DNA from: Laspinema palackyanum D2c | Lineage (GTDB): Bacteria; Cyanobacteriota; Cyanobacteriia; Cyanobacteriales; Laspinemataceae | DNA: 36,813 nt | NCBI RefSeq assembly: GCF_025370875.1 | Contig: NZ_JAMXFD010000040.1 | Span: 1-36,813, forward strand | Direction: 5' to 3' | Part shown: positions 25,525 through 33,537 of the stretch, piece by piece | How the letters are laid out: the number at the start of each line of letters is the position of its first letter | Numbering within the stretch: position 1 is the first letter of the stretch | Position numbers and translations under genes: made by a program | Notes under the pieces: generated by a model | Database searches by the model: none | What the model was told of the DNA's origin: nothing | The model's input: only the letters and a program-made list of their open reading frames with translations

Positions 25525-26721
25525 CTATTGGGGTCCATACTGTCGTCCGCGCCACTGAGTCGGGGTGTGAATTGCGGACAGAATAATTCTCAACACCGCC
25601 AGAGGGTCAGCTAGAGGAGACAGCCAAAATAACCAGGCTGCTGTTTTTGGGGCCTGGGTCCGGTCATAAGAAGGGGCGATCGCCAAATTCAAAGCAAACC
25701 GAATCCCCAGCAAAAATAAATTTAATCCCAACAGCAACCGCGACCCTTCCAACCCCAATAACAAATACCCCAACACCACCAACAGGGGTAACCCTTGCAC
25801 CGCCAGCAAAAACCAAACATCTCCCCAAGTTTGACCCCATGACGCCGCATCCTTGAGGTCCAAACTACGCCCCCACTCTCGCCAAGTTTCTGCCGCCCCC
25901 TCATACATCCGCACCTTAATCACCTTAGCCCCATCCATAAACCCAACCTTAAACCCAGCCTGGGCAATATTTCGGGCCAAAGTAACGTCATCACAAAACG
26001 ACTGACGGGCGCTCTTATAACCCTCCACTGCCGCCAAAACCGATCGCCGACAGAGAAAGCATTGACCATTCGCCATCACCCGTTCCGCTGAACTCGCCTC
26101 AGTATTCGTCGGACCAAAGCGATAGACCAAAGTCATCAATAGCGCCGGTTGTAGCACCATTTCCCCGGCCTCCTTGAGAATAAACTGAGGGGAAAATGAC
26201 ACCAAATCATACCCCTCCGCCTCTGCCGCCTGCACCACTGCCGCCACCAAACCGGGGTGAGGTTGGGTATCGGCATCGATGCCTAAAAACCAGCGACTCC
26301 CGGAGGAACTCGACAAAAATCCATGATTCAAAGCCCAAGGACGGCCCACCCAATCCCCCGGCAAAGGGTCATCAGTCACCAACCGAATCCGGGGGTCCTT
26401 TTCCGCTGCCGCTTTGACTAAATCTTGGGTGCCATCGGTGGAGTTACTATCCACAATGATAATTTCCCGCACTTCATAACTTTGCCGAGTTAATCCAGCG
26501 AGACAAGGGGAGAGGCGATCGCGTTCATTTAAAGTCGGCACCACCACACTAACAGCCCCATACATCTCCTGAGTCGGTGTAGTTGGTTCAATTGGTGGCT
26601 GCCGAAACGCCCCTTTAATCAGCCGAGAAAGCAGAATCGCCGTCGCAGGCAACTGCAACAGTAACAGAAGGGTTGATAAAATAGAGAGTGACAAATCAGA
26701 CAAAATATGATAAAGAAGCAA
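25525..26721 (-). CDS. cruG: Family 2 glycosyltransferase, CruG-type (myxoxanthophyll 2'-O-glycosyltransferase)
   Basis: 398 residues. An N-terminal membrane helix (about 8-32) is followed by a GT-A domain with VSVVVPTLNERDRL, EIIIVDSNSTDGTQDL, FLGIDADTQPHP carrying the metal-binding DAD, and SFCDDVTLARNI. Two or three membrane helices close the protein (GLPLLVVLGYLLLG, LNLFLLGIRFALNL). This is the architecture of CruG, which attaches the sugar at the 2'-hydroxyl of myxol in cyanobacteria; the presence of cruF on the same strand about 3.4 kb upstream supports it. The alternative is a hopanoid-type HpnB-like transferase. The usual cruF-cruG neighbourhood is broken here by inserted DNA, so cruG now needs its own promoter, probably in 26722-26940. 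Confidence 0.75.
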   Translation of the reverse strand: MLLYHILSDLSLSILSTLLLLLQLPATAILLSRLIKGAFRQPPIEPTTPTQEMYGAVSVVVPTLNERDRLSPCLAGLTRQSYEVREIIIVDSNSTDGTQDLVKAAAEKDPRIRLVTDDPLPGDWVGRPWALNHGFLSSSSGSRWFLGIDADTQPHPGLVAAVVQAAEAEGYDLVSFSPQFILKEAGEMVLQPALLMTLVYRFGPTNTEASSAERVMANGQCFLCRRSVLAAVEGYKSARQSFCDDVTLARNIAQAGFKVGFMDGAKVIKVRMYEGAAETWREWGRSLDLKDAASWGQTWGDVWFLLAVQGLPLLVVLGYLLLGLEGSRLLLGLNLFLLGIRFALNLAIAPSYDRTQAPKTAAWLFWLSPLADPLAVLRIILSAIHTPTQWRGRQYGPQ

Positions 26722-26942
26722 TTCAGATAAAGGAGAGGCGATCGATAGTTACCAGCGATCGGGAGATCTCCGACAATCTTTACAGGGTATCACTTTAAGC
26801 TTCTTCTCTCAACAATACCTTCGCCAAAAAAAGGGAGGGCCAACGTAGTACAATTGTTGTTTACTACAACTACAATTGAAATCTACATTAGCATAAGAAA
26901 GAGATCTTACCAATTTTACAGTGCCTTAGCCCAGTTATAGGG
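26722..26942. other. Upstream region of cruG
   Basis: AT-rich, with CAATTGTTGTTTACTACAAC and a second ACAATTG forming an imperfect palindrome near 26850-26880. It may now carry the cruG promoter. No coding capacity is seen. Confidence 0.3.
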
Positions 26943-27140
26943 ACCACAAGTGTAGGTCAGTTAAACCGGATAGCCAAAGCCATACTGGCAATGGAGGGCC
27001 GAGTGACCATGTTGGGAATTTCTCGGTGGACCCCAGGTGGGGGCAGTTATCGCACAGTACAACGGTTCTTTCACACGGTTTTACCCTGGGCCATAATGTT
27101 GTGGGTATTTTTTCGTTCTTCCTTTGTTCAACAAAGATGA
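26943..27140 (+). pseudogene. Relic of an IS4/ISH3-type transposase N-terminus
   Basis: In one frame the DNA reads TTSVGQLNRIAKAILAMEGR, then VTMLGISRWTPGGGSYRTVQ and RFFHTVLPWAIMLWVFFRSS. That is the opening of a transposase family common in cyanobacteria (RVTMLGISRW..GGSYRTVQRFF). A stop (TGA) follows near 27138, and nothing further of the protein is recognisable before the next gene. It has no start codon at the proper place and is clearly dead. Its position, in the DNA that separates cruF from cruG, suggests a role in the insertion history. Confidence 0.7.
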
Positions 27141-27215
27141 CATTTATTTGCTCGCTACGAGAAGCGATCGCACTTCATCGGAGTTCGAGCGTGATTCCAG
27201 GAAAAATGGCCTCAT

Positions 27216-29396
27216 CTACTTAAATACCGTACGGCTAAAGCTTGTTAGATCGTAGAGTTGCATATTTTCCATTTCTAGACTGGCGAGAGTGTTTGCATTT
27301 TCATGCTCCCACTGAATTCGACCGCACACGTATGACGAAATTGCTTGCCACTGCATTTGACTAATCCTTGGCAACATAAAAATTTCTGCACCTTCATTCA
27401 AAATATCTAGATTTTCTTCTAACATTAAGGTCAGTGCAATTTCCGAAATAATTTCTTCTGGACTGATTTCAGATTCTTGCGGAAAGTTACTTACGTCCAC
27501 CAGTAAATTCATGTCTTCTCTATCCGGATGAGTCGCAATTGATCGCAGTACATCGCCTAAAAATTCCCCGATCGCTTCTTCCGGTTGAGTCCAGTCTATA
27601 AAAATAGCAAGGTTAACTTTTTTCAGTTTCAGGTTTTTGACAAAATCCTCTAAAGACCCTTCCTTTCTACTTTCCGGCTTAATAACTTTTAAAATCGCTC
27701 GAACGTGAACTCCTCCATCATCGGATTCTTGTTGCGATAAATTAATTAGGCTATATTCCCCTTTAAAGCCATAGCTTTTACATAAATCTAGATACGCGGG
27801 AAATTCATTACAGTAATACTTAAAAGAATTAATATTCCAAAAGCTGACATGAGTAGGATCTTGAAAAGCTCCTCTACCGTCTGTTGAAGGAACCCAAATA
27901 TCTACGATCGCTTCTGGTTTACCAATTCGCCAAATTTCATTCATTGTATGAATGCGATCGCTCAAGTGTTCAATAACATCATAAGCTCTTATTTCATCTA
28001 TACTATTATTCTGAAATGGAAATTGCCGAGTTAGATCTGCCACCACATCTACACCTTCCCAATCGTAGATATCTACTCCCAAAAAACCCTCTGCCTTGCG
28101 AGGGCCGCATCCTAAATCTATCCGGATTACCTCCGATTCCGAACTAGGCATCTGATTCAACTTTGACATCATATCTCTTACCACATTTTCATACCTATAA
28201 TTACTAATTACATCTTGATGTAGCTGTTCGGCAATCTCTTGCCTTTCGGTTTCGTGAGTTAAATAGTAATCAATTTTATAATTAAGTTCTTCAATCGTTC
28301 TGTAGGATATTTCTTGATGTACCGATGTCACCTTTTTTAAATCATTTTTCCAGTCGGTGAGGATAAATCCTCCCGCTGCACCTACATCTATGACTCGGTT
28401 AACCACCGCTTCATCAAATTGCAAAGAAGTAATGTTTAAGTTTATTTTTGAATTTTCATAAATATATTGAGATTCAGCATAATCTTTGGTCGGGGGATGA
28501 TATTTTACGCCGTTTTTTTCGATGTTTCTATTCTCGGATAATCCAGAAATATATCCCGGATCGCCTCCCACAATATCGACTTCAAATTCATCATTTATTC
28601 TTTGAATCAATTCTCCTCTAAAAAATGGGGTCAATATTCCGAGAACATAAACATAATAAAACTTTTTTTCAAAAAACTTTAAACTAGACGTTGACCCAAC
28701 TATCTGACTGGCAAGATCGTGAGCATAATTTTCCGTTTTTCTATCATGTTTAACTAAACGATTCCAAAATTCAGCAGCCACCCTGTGAAAGCAAGGAGCT
28801 TTTAAAATTTCTTCGGTGCTTTTATATATCTCGGCAAAACTAGGTAGAACATGACCCACGAAGGAAATATTATACTCATAGTCTTTTTCATCTTTTGCGT
28901 AATCGCTCCCAAACTCTGAAGCGTGAAAAATAGGATAAACTCGCTCAAATCCCATTAACCTTAAATCTATAACATCGTTACACTCTAGACAAAAATGCCA
29001 ACTTCTATCTTTCACATTCTCTACTGCTTGATAGTAGGCTTTGAAACCGCCTTGTCCCACGAGGAAACTACAGCCACTTCGATCATGATAAACAAAAATT
29101 AGATTGGAGGGAATTACCTCAAACACAAATTGTTTGATTTCTCTAATATAAGATTTCAATATTACGGAATTAGAAAATAAAAAGCAATAATCAATTTCAT
29201 TAATTTCAAAATTCTTAAATAAATTTTTCCGAGCTTCCTCATCACTTTGATATTGAGTGGGGTCGAAATAGAGGACTTTATGTCCTAGTGTTTCTAAAGC
29301 ATCCTTAAACCCACGAGTGATGCGTTGATAGATTGGAGTAGGCGATCGCTCAATTAAAAAAGTGTAACTCTGTCTAGCTTGCGGTTCGATTTCCAT
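27216..29396 (-). CDS. Glycosyltransferase-methyltransferase fusion protein
   Basis: 726 residues from the ATG at 29396, supported by GGGGAG nine bases upstream. Residues about 1-400 resemble CgeB-like GT-B glycosyltransferases: GHKVLYFDPTQ, NISFVGHVLPSFAEIY, KINLNITSLQFDEAVVNRVI, DVGAAGGFILTDW. Residues about 405-570 form a class I methyltransferase: IRIDLGCGPRKAEGFLGVDI, YDVIEHLSDRIHTMNEIWRI and DPTHVSFWN. The last 140 residues (VNLAIFIDWTQPEEAIGEFL and on) look like the start of another glycosyltransferase-type unit, possibly cut short. It probably modifies a surface or secondary-metabolite glycan. The gene is more AT-rich than its neighbours and has few HIP1 sites, suggesting transfer. 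It lies between cruF and cruG. Confidence 0.7.
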   Translation of the reverse strand: MEIEPQARQSYTFLIERSPTPIYQRITRGFKDALETLGHKVLYFDPTQYQSDEEARKNLFKNFEINEIDYCFLFSNSVILKSYIREIKQFVFEVIPSNLIFVYHDRSGCSFLVGQGGFKAYYQAVENVKDRSWHFCLECNDVIDLRLMGFERVYPIFHASEFGSDYAKDEKDYEYNISFVGHVLPSFAEIYKSTEEILKAPCFHRVAAEFWNRLVKHDRKTENYAHDLASQIVGSTSSLKFFEKKFYYVYVLGILTPFFRGELIQRINDEFEVDIVGGDPGYISGLSENRNIEKNGVKYHPPTKDYAESQYIYENSKINLNITSLQFDEAVVNRVIDVGAAGGFILTDWKNDLKKVTSVHQEISYRTIEELNYKIDYYLTHETERQEIAEQLHQDVISNYRYENVVRDMMSKLNQMPSSESEVIRIDLGCGPRKAEGFLGVDIYDWEGVDVVADLTRQFPFQNNSIDEIRAYDVIEHLSDRIHTMNEIWRIGKPEAIVDIWVPSTDGRGAFQDPTHVSFWNINSFKYYCNEFPAYLDLCKSYGFKGEYSLINLSQQESDDGGVHVRAILKVIKPESRKEGSLEDFVKNLKLKKVNLAIFIDWTQPEEAIGEFLGDVLRSIATHPDREDMNLLVDVSNFPQESEISPEEIISEIALTLMLEENLDILNEGAEIFMLPRISQMQWQAISSYVCGRIQWEHENANTLASLEMENMQLYDLTSFSRTVFK

Positions 29397-29445
29397 AAAA
29401 CATCGCTCCCCGGATCTATCTGTTTCTCTTGACTCTATCATACAT

Positions 29446-29800
29446 CATCGGTGGTATCGTCAACCCCTTCAACGCTTCCTCTTTCTCCGCCTCACTCAAT
29501 TCCTTACCTTGCACCAACAAGCCAAACCCTCCCAACCCCCTCGGATCGATCGCCTGATGCAAGACTTCCCGCCAATAGATGGCGAATGTCAAAAAACCGT
29601 TCCCGCTGATTCAGATCATTCTCTTCCCATTCTAAATATTCCCCTCTTCTGTTCATCACATTGCCGAAGGCCTCGACAGTGCGGCGAGAGCAGAGCAATT
29701 CAACGGCTTCTAAGATAGAGGTTTTACCGCTGTTATTTTCCCCAACTAATAAATTGATTCTATAGCCTTTCTCATCTCCATAAGGTACAGCGATGGTGGC
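29446..29800 (-). pseudogene. Remnant of an AAA/OLD-like ATPase, frameshifted and truncated
   Basis: Reading leftward, one frame gives YGDEKGYRINLLVGENNSGK, then TSILEAVELLCSRRTVEAFG, including a Walker A motif GENNSGKT. It runs to about 29504, and the neighbouring frame continues with DPRGLGGFGLLVQGKELSEA, so a one-base shift occurs near 29545 at a HIP1-like GCGATCGATC. There is no start codon before the Walker motif: the 5' end joins a dispersed G/C-rich hairpin. Only the first part of a RecF/OLD-like ATPase is left and the Walker B and ABC signature parts are missing. It could have been part of a defence or repair gene. Confidence 0.7.
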
Positions 29801-29805
29801 CCCAA

Positions 29806-29836
29806 ACCCCTCTCCTAGAACGGGAGAGGGGCTTTG
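29806..29836. repeat. G/C-rich dispersed hairpin at the broken end of the ATPase relic
   Basis: CCCCTCTCC-TAGAAC-GGGAGAGGGG forms a strong stem-loop exactly where the ATPase reading frame loses its 5' end. Related sequence is found near 16303 and 18293. Confidence 0.65.
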
Positions 29837-30052
29837 AAAAGTACCTCATCAGTCCGGGAAACGCTATACCCAGGTTTTCTAGTTTAAAGGATTGGAATCC
29901 TCTAAAATTTTCAAGGGCTATGTTTTTAAACATAATTTATGTTTAGTAAGGAATACAAGGAAACTATAAACAATAAGGATAAAGTCAGTGATTAACCATA
30001 AATAAAGCAAAGTTATAAATCTTTCGTAAATCCATCGCTATTACTGGACTAA
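29837..30052. other. AT-rich spacer downstream of cruF
   Basis: Holds no open frame of note. It marks the end of the inserted segment, between the dispersed hairpin and the cruF terminator. Confidence 0.35.
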
Positions 30053-30089
30053 AAAAGGTGCGCTATGGTCGGACCATAACACACCTTTT
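30053..30089. terminator. Strong terminator of cruF
   Basis: AAAAGGTG-CGC-TATGGTC pairs with GACCATA-ACA-CACCTTTT, a long stem ending in A/T runs on both sides, so it would work in either direction. It lies directly downstream of the cruF stop. Confidence 0.8.
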
Positions 30090-30110
30090 AATTTTACAAG
30101 CAATGGAGGG

Positions 30111-31049
30111 TTATTTGGCGGCGACTTCTACGGGGGGGAGGGAGACTTGAGAGAGGGTGTTTGGCGCAATGGGCTCGATCGCCTCTTCAATTTCTGCTGC
30201 TTCCAGAGGAGAGGCAATCCACCATAACACCACTGCCGGAACCACTCCCAGAACCATGCTGAGTAAGGTGGGAATCACGAAGCGTGAATCTAATGCAACT
30301 AAGGTGATAATCGCACCAAAGGCAAAGTTAACAATGTAGGTGATTAACGGTAATCCTAATTGTGAACGGGATAATCTAATCGGTGCTTTACCCCAGAAGA
30401 AGGCGGCAACACTCATGAAGATTGCGCCGGTTCCCATCCATCCGGTGAGGTTGCGGTAAGGCATTCCGAAAAAGGCTCCTTCTTCTTGGAATTGCCAGAA
30501 GGGGAATTGGGTTTGACTCATGGCGGGGTCGAGTACGAAGTCCCAGGCGGTGAGGAGGAGTGCACCGATCGCGATCGCCCCAACCTGTCTAACCCAAGTA
30601 GGCAGTTGAATCGATTCTAATCCCGCCCGCGCTAAAACATAGCAGACGAGTCCCATATAAAACCAGGACAGGGGAATCGTAAAGGGCACTAATCCGGCAA
30701 TTTTATAGCCTAAGCCACTCAAATATTGATAATGTCCGAAGGGGAATCCGGTACTGGTCCCCAGCAGTTCACTTCCGAGGGATAAGACGACTGCAGGAAC
30801 CATAAAGGTTAACCACAATCGCGTTCCTAGTTCTCTATAAGCATAAAGGGCGACTGCTACAGCCCCTAAGATGATATAGGAGACTCCCCCTCCAGCCATG
30901 CTCCATTGGAAGACTTTCTGGCCGAATTCGGACAGGTTGACGATGAATTCGGGATTGGGTAATACCAGCAGCAGTCCGGCAAGTCCAAAGGCCATTGATA
31001 GGGTATGGCTAATCAGGCACAGACGTTCAGCAGTTACAAGTTGCTTCAT
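30111..31049 (-). CDS. cruF: Carotenoid 1',2'-hydratase CruF
   Basis: 312 residues with about eight membrane helices. The central block SELLGTSTGFPFGHYQYLSG then GYKIAGLVPFTIPLSWFYMG, followed by AWDFVLDPAMSQ and FFGMPYRNLTGW, belongs to the DUF422 carotenoid-biosynthesis family and includes the conserved Glu, His and Asp residues expected at the active site. CruF adds water across the 1',2' double bond of gamma-carotene-type intermediates, an early step towards myxol glycosides in cyanobacterial membranes. The C-terminal 30 residues are a soluble acidic/Pro tail. An IS110 element ends about 110 bp upstream of the start, so the native promoter region must be short or replaced. cruG lies further down the same strand after an insertion. 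Confidence 0.85.
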   Translation of the reverse strand: MKQLVTAERLCLISHTLSMAFGLAGLLLVLPNPEFIVNLSEFGQKVFQWSMAGGGVSYIILGAVAVALYAYRELGTRLWLTFMVPAVVLSLGSELLGTSTGFPFGHYQYLSGLGYKIAGLVPFTIPLSWFYMGLVCYVLARAGLESIQLPTWVRQVGAIAIGALLLTAWDFVLDPAMSQTQFPFWQFQEEGAFFGMPYRNLTGWMGTGAIFMSVAAFFWGKAPIRLSRSQLGLPLITYIVNFAFGAIITLVALDSRFVIPTLLSMVLGVVPAVVLWWIASPLEAAEIEEAIEPIAPNTLSQVSLPPVEVAAK

Positions 31050-31110
31050 GGGAATCTAAAATATTCTGATATTCAGAAAACGCTTCTATTTAGTCAGAAT
31101 AGCATTAATT

Positions 31111-31146
31111 AAAAGGACCCTCTTACTGGTTTAAGAGGGTCCTTTT
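31111..31146. terminator. Bidirectional terminator between the IS110 transposase and cruF
   Basis: A perfect 15-bp stem, AAAAGGACCCTCTTA / TAAGAGGGTCCTTTT, with a small loop. For leftward transcription it ends the transposase message before cruF begins. Confidence 0.85.
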
Positions 31147-31159
31147 AATCTTTACCGGG

Positions 31160-32551
31160 TCAATCCTTGGGGTGCAAAATTGCCATCAGTTCGTTGAATA
31201 ATAACTCAACTCCCTTTGCTGCGGTTTGACTTACTATCAGCTTGCCGAATCGCTTTTTAACCTCACCCTTTTTTAAGGGTTCCGGTCCCTTGCCATCGGT
31301 TCCCAGTAATGCGGGTAAGTCGAGAGCGAGGGTTAGATTTGCTTCTACTTGACGGACGATCGCAGGTGAAAGCAGGGGACCTAGCTGGGTTCTGAGAGTT
31401 GCGATCGCATCTTGCTGCTGTTTTTCTAGCAACCGGGAATGGTAGATCTCAGGGTTATCGTTATATTGCCGAGTCCTGGAATCATAGAAGTCAGCGAGTT
31501 GTTTTGCGATCGGCGTATCGGGTCGGGTCCTCTTCACTGCGATCGCAGTTACCACCCATAAATAGAGCATTTGACGAGATATCTTGGATCCGCTCTTACG
31601 GGTCCTCTCCTTATCTCCTGATGAATCTTCTACCCCCCCGTACCCTAATCGCTGTTTAAAACGGGCTCGCCAATTGCGATAACTCCCGGAACCCAGGAAA
31701 CGCTCGATCGGGTAAATCTGGGAGATGACCCAACACTTAACCCGTAGACCCATCCCTAGATCGTCCATCACTTGATTGTAAGGTTTGAACTCAGGGCGTT
31801 TTAAGAGGGTCGCCAATTCTTCCTCAATCTGAATTTCCCAGTCAGTTAGCTGACAGAGTTGCATCGCTAAGTTACGGGAAAAATCTGATATCTCAACACC
31901 ATAAGCAGGGGCGATCGAGATCTCGTAAAGTTTTTCATAATATCCCTGATGCTTTTTGAGGTTGCGTTCCCTCCCCGCAATAAAACACCATAAGGGGACC
32001 TGTCCATCTCTTCCCCGTTGGGAATCTTTCAAAGCAGCCTCTGGGAACTCCCGAGCTAACTGCTGTCTTAATCGGTTGATAATCGGACTCTGGATCCGGT
32101 TTAGATTTTGCAGTTGTAGGCAAGCTTCCCGCATTGGCACGATAAAATTCTCATGCTCATATCCCAAAAATGCCTCTGGGTAGTTCAAATAACTCAGGGC
32201 ATAGGCGGCGAGTGCCAGCGCGTCAGCCGCATCATTTTTATCTGGCAATTTTTTAGACTTTCGGAACGCTGCTACTTCGGAGTGACCCACCCAGAGGATT
32301 TTAACCCCGTGGCTTCTGAGTATCCGTGCCCAGATCCATGAATAATGCACCCCCGTGGGTTCCATCACGACACAATCAGGGTTAAGTTCTAGCAATTCTT
32401 TAATCCCATCCCGGTTAGAATACAACCGAGGGAATGATTCCTTATTTTCCTTAAAGTAACGTTTGAGGTCAAACGGAGCTTCAGTCAGCGAGCAAGCTAC
32501 GACGTTATCCTTACTAACATCTAGCCCAATGACTATCGGTTTCTCATTCAT
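31160..32551 (-). CDS. IS110-family DEDD transposase
   Basis: 463 residues from the ATG at 32551 (a TTG or other upstream start would add about 12). The N-terminal RuvC-like domain carries VIGLDVSKDNVVA (first Asp), CVVMEPTGVHYSWIWARIL (Glu), and LPDKNDAADALALAAYAL (the Asp pair), the complete DEDD set. The C-terminal transposase-20 part includes MGLRVKCWVISQIYPIERFL and WRARFKQRLGYGGVEDSSGD, followed by SKISRQMLYLWVVTAIA. The conserved Ser of this region, needed for DNA strand exchange, is probably one of those in the RKSGSKISRQML segment. No frameshift or stop is present, so the enzyme may be active. In this family the recombinase acts with a bridge RNA that chooses target and donor DNA. 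Confidence 0.85.
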   Translation of the reverse strand: MNEKPIVIGLDVSKDNVVACSLTEAPFDLKRYFKENKESFPRLYSNRDGIKELLELNPDCVVMEPTGVHYSWIWARILRSHGVKILWVGHSEVAAFRKSKKLPDKNDAADALALAAYALSYLNYPEAFLGYEHENFIVPMREACLQLQNLNRIQSPIINRLRQQLAREFPEAALKDSQRGRDGQVPLWCFIAGRERNLKKHQGYYEKLYEISIAPAYGVEISDFSRNLAMQLCQLTDWEIQIEEELATLLKRPEFKPYNQVMDDLGMGLRVKCWVISQIYPIERFLGSGSYRNWRARFKQRLGYGGVEDSSGDKERTRKSGSKISRQMLYLWVVTAIAVKRTRPDTPIAKQLADFYDSRTRQYNDNPEIYHSRLLEKQQQDAIATLRTQLGPLLSPAIVRQVEANLTLALDLPALLGTDGKGPEPLKKGEVKKRFGKLIVSQTAAKGVELLFNELMAILHPKD

Positions 32552-32599
32552 AAATTTTCGAGGTGGTTTCTGGGAGTGTTTGCACAAATCTCCCCCTCT

Positions 32600-32840
32600 G
32601 TTTTAGGGCCACGAATCTCCCGAACGGTTGCAATTCTATTTCAAGCCTCTAAAGGGGAACGCTGCTATGGTGGCAATAACCTGACCCACGAAGCGTTAAA
32701 ACTTAAGTAGTTCACTTCATATTCAAGGCCCTGAGTTATTGCCTAGCAGCACCGGGTTTTAATCCGGTACGGAATGATTGCGCTTCCATTCCGCGATCCT
32801 CCCTTTGGGGGAAGATTTCGATCCATAGGAAGCCAAGGAT
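32600..32840 (-). ncRNA. Candidate bridge RNA of the IS110 element
   Basis: The 309-bp region upstream of the transposase start is densely structured. A 16-bp stem joins GCTGCTA-(TGGT)-GGCAATAAC (32661-32680) to GTTATTGCC-TAGCAGC (32735-32750), enclosing a 54-base loop. Next to it are ACCGG-CCGGT (32751-32768), CGGAATG-CATTCCG (32770-32793) and a CCTCCC-GGGGGA hairpin near 32797-32812. In known IS110 elements the bridge RNA is encoded on this side of the recombinase gene and is read in the same direction. The 4-base bulge and large loop could be donor- and target-pairing loops, but I could not align them with specific target bases. The boundaries are estimates. Confidence 0.5.
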
Positions 32841-32896
32841 CAGGCGATCGCCATCAGTGCGATCGCCTCTGGCAGATGCCAGTCATCAGGCGGTAA

Positions 32897-33139
32897 TTAG
32901 GGGATAACGATCTGAGAGATCCGTTGTTGCATTGCCTCTTGACACTCAACAAGGGATTGTGCAAGCGCTAACGCTTGATCACCCTCAAAAATCGAAGCTT
33001 CACCGTTTGACCACTTAACGACAAGATGACCTAGTTCATGGAAGAACTCTGCATCACAAATTTGAGCTAGATTCACCCAACGGTTGCCGGGTAAAAAAAC
33101 CATCCAAGTGCTAGGTACTTTCACAATTGTTGTAGTCAT
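32897..33139 (-). CDS. Small protein of unknown function
   Basis: 80 residues. I do not recognise the family. It begins TTTIVKVPSTWMVFLPGNRW, then VNLAQICDAEFFHELGHLVV and a helical ALALAQSLVECQEAMQQRIS. The HELGH string recalls a zinc-protease HExxH motif (the fifth residue fits), but the protein is far too short and the surrounding sequence looks like a beta-strand region, so I do not call it a peptidase. It is first in a series of four leftward small genes; the preceding gene ends in its own terminator hairpin, suggesting separate transcription. Confidence 0.5.
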   Translation of the reverse strand: MTTTIVKVPSTWMVFLPGNRWVNLAQICDAEFFHELGHLVVKWSNGEASIFEGDQALALAQSLVECQEAMQQRISQIVIP

Positions 33140-33175
33140 GATAGGATTAGATTTAGGAAAGCGAATTGATTTACT

Positions 33176-33198
33176 GGGGACCCGTCGAGTCGGGTCCC
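33176..33198 (-). terminator. Hairpin downstream of the 61-residue gene
   Basis: GGGACCCG pairs with CGGGTCCC around TCGAGT, just past the stop at 33219 for leftward transcription. Short A/T runs only. Confidence 0.55.
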
Positions 33199-33218
33199 TT
33201 TCCCCGTTTTAGTCCCGG

Positions 33219-33404
33219 TTAAATTTTGGGACGGTATGCAACTTTTAGATTGCGATTAGGGTAGAGGCGTCGATATGCACAAAGGACGTTATCTACCTCC
33301 TTTCTTTTAGCGAGTTGAGCATGAATCACTTCTGAACCCTTGTCATCAGTAGAGATAACAAGCCAAGGATAGAAGGAGTCTTTTTTAGGGTTATATTCTC
33401 TCAT
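33219..33404 (-). CDS. Small basic protein of unknown function
   Basis: 61 residues, lysine- and arginine-rich, REYNPKKDSFYPWLVISTDD, KGSEVIHAQLAKRKEVDNVL and CAYRRLYPNRNLKVAYRPKI. No family is recognised. GAGG lies ten bases upstream of the ATG. A beta-alpha-beta pattern is possible. It belongs to the leftward set of small genes in the accessory region. Confidence 0.45.
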   Translation of the reverse strand: MREYNPKKDSFYPWLVISTDDKGSEVIHAQLAKRKEVDNVLCAYRRLYPNRNLKVAYRPKI

Positions 33405-33537
33405 CGGAATTATGCCTCAGTTGAGTCTATAAGTACAGAGTGAGATAGGCTAGGCAAGGATTTTAGGCCGAAAGTGCTATGATGTATAGCAGCGTTATTG
33501 CGGGATAATCAACCCCTAGAATCGACGCTTTTATGAC

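Larger units (their letters stand above)
31111..32880 (-). mobile_element. IS110-family insertion sequence (boundaries approximate)
   Basis: It consists of one DEDD transposase gene plus about 300 bp of structured non-coding DNA on its upstream side. IS110 elements usually lack terminal inverted repeats, so the ends cannot be defined from this copy alone. The upstream region contains several hairpins consistent with a bridge RNA. Confidence 0.6.

Noticed and set aside
32897-33139. HELGH in the 80-residue protein as a zinc metalloprotease
   Set aside because: The protein is too short and lacks a third ligand or any peptidase fold pattern; the match to HExxH is likely chance.
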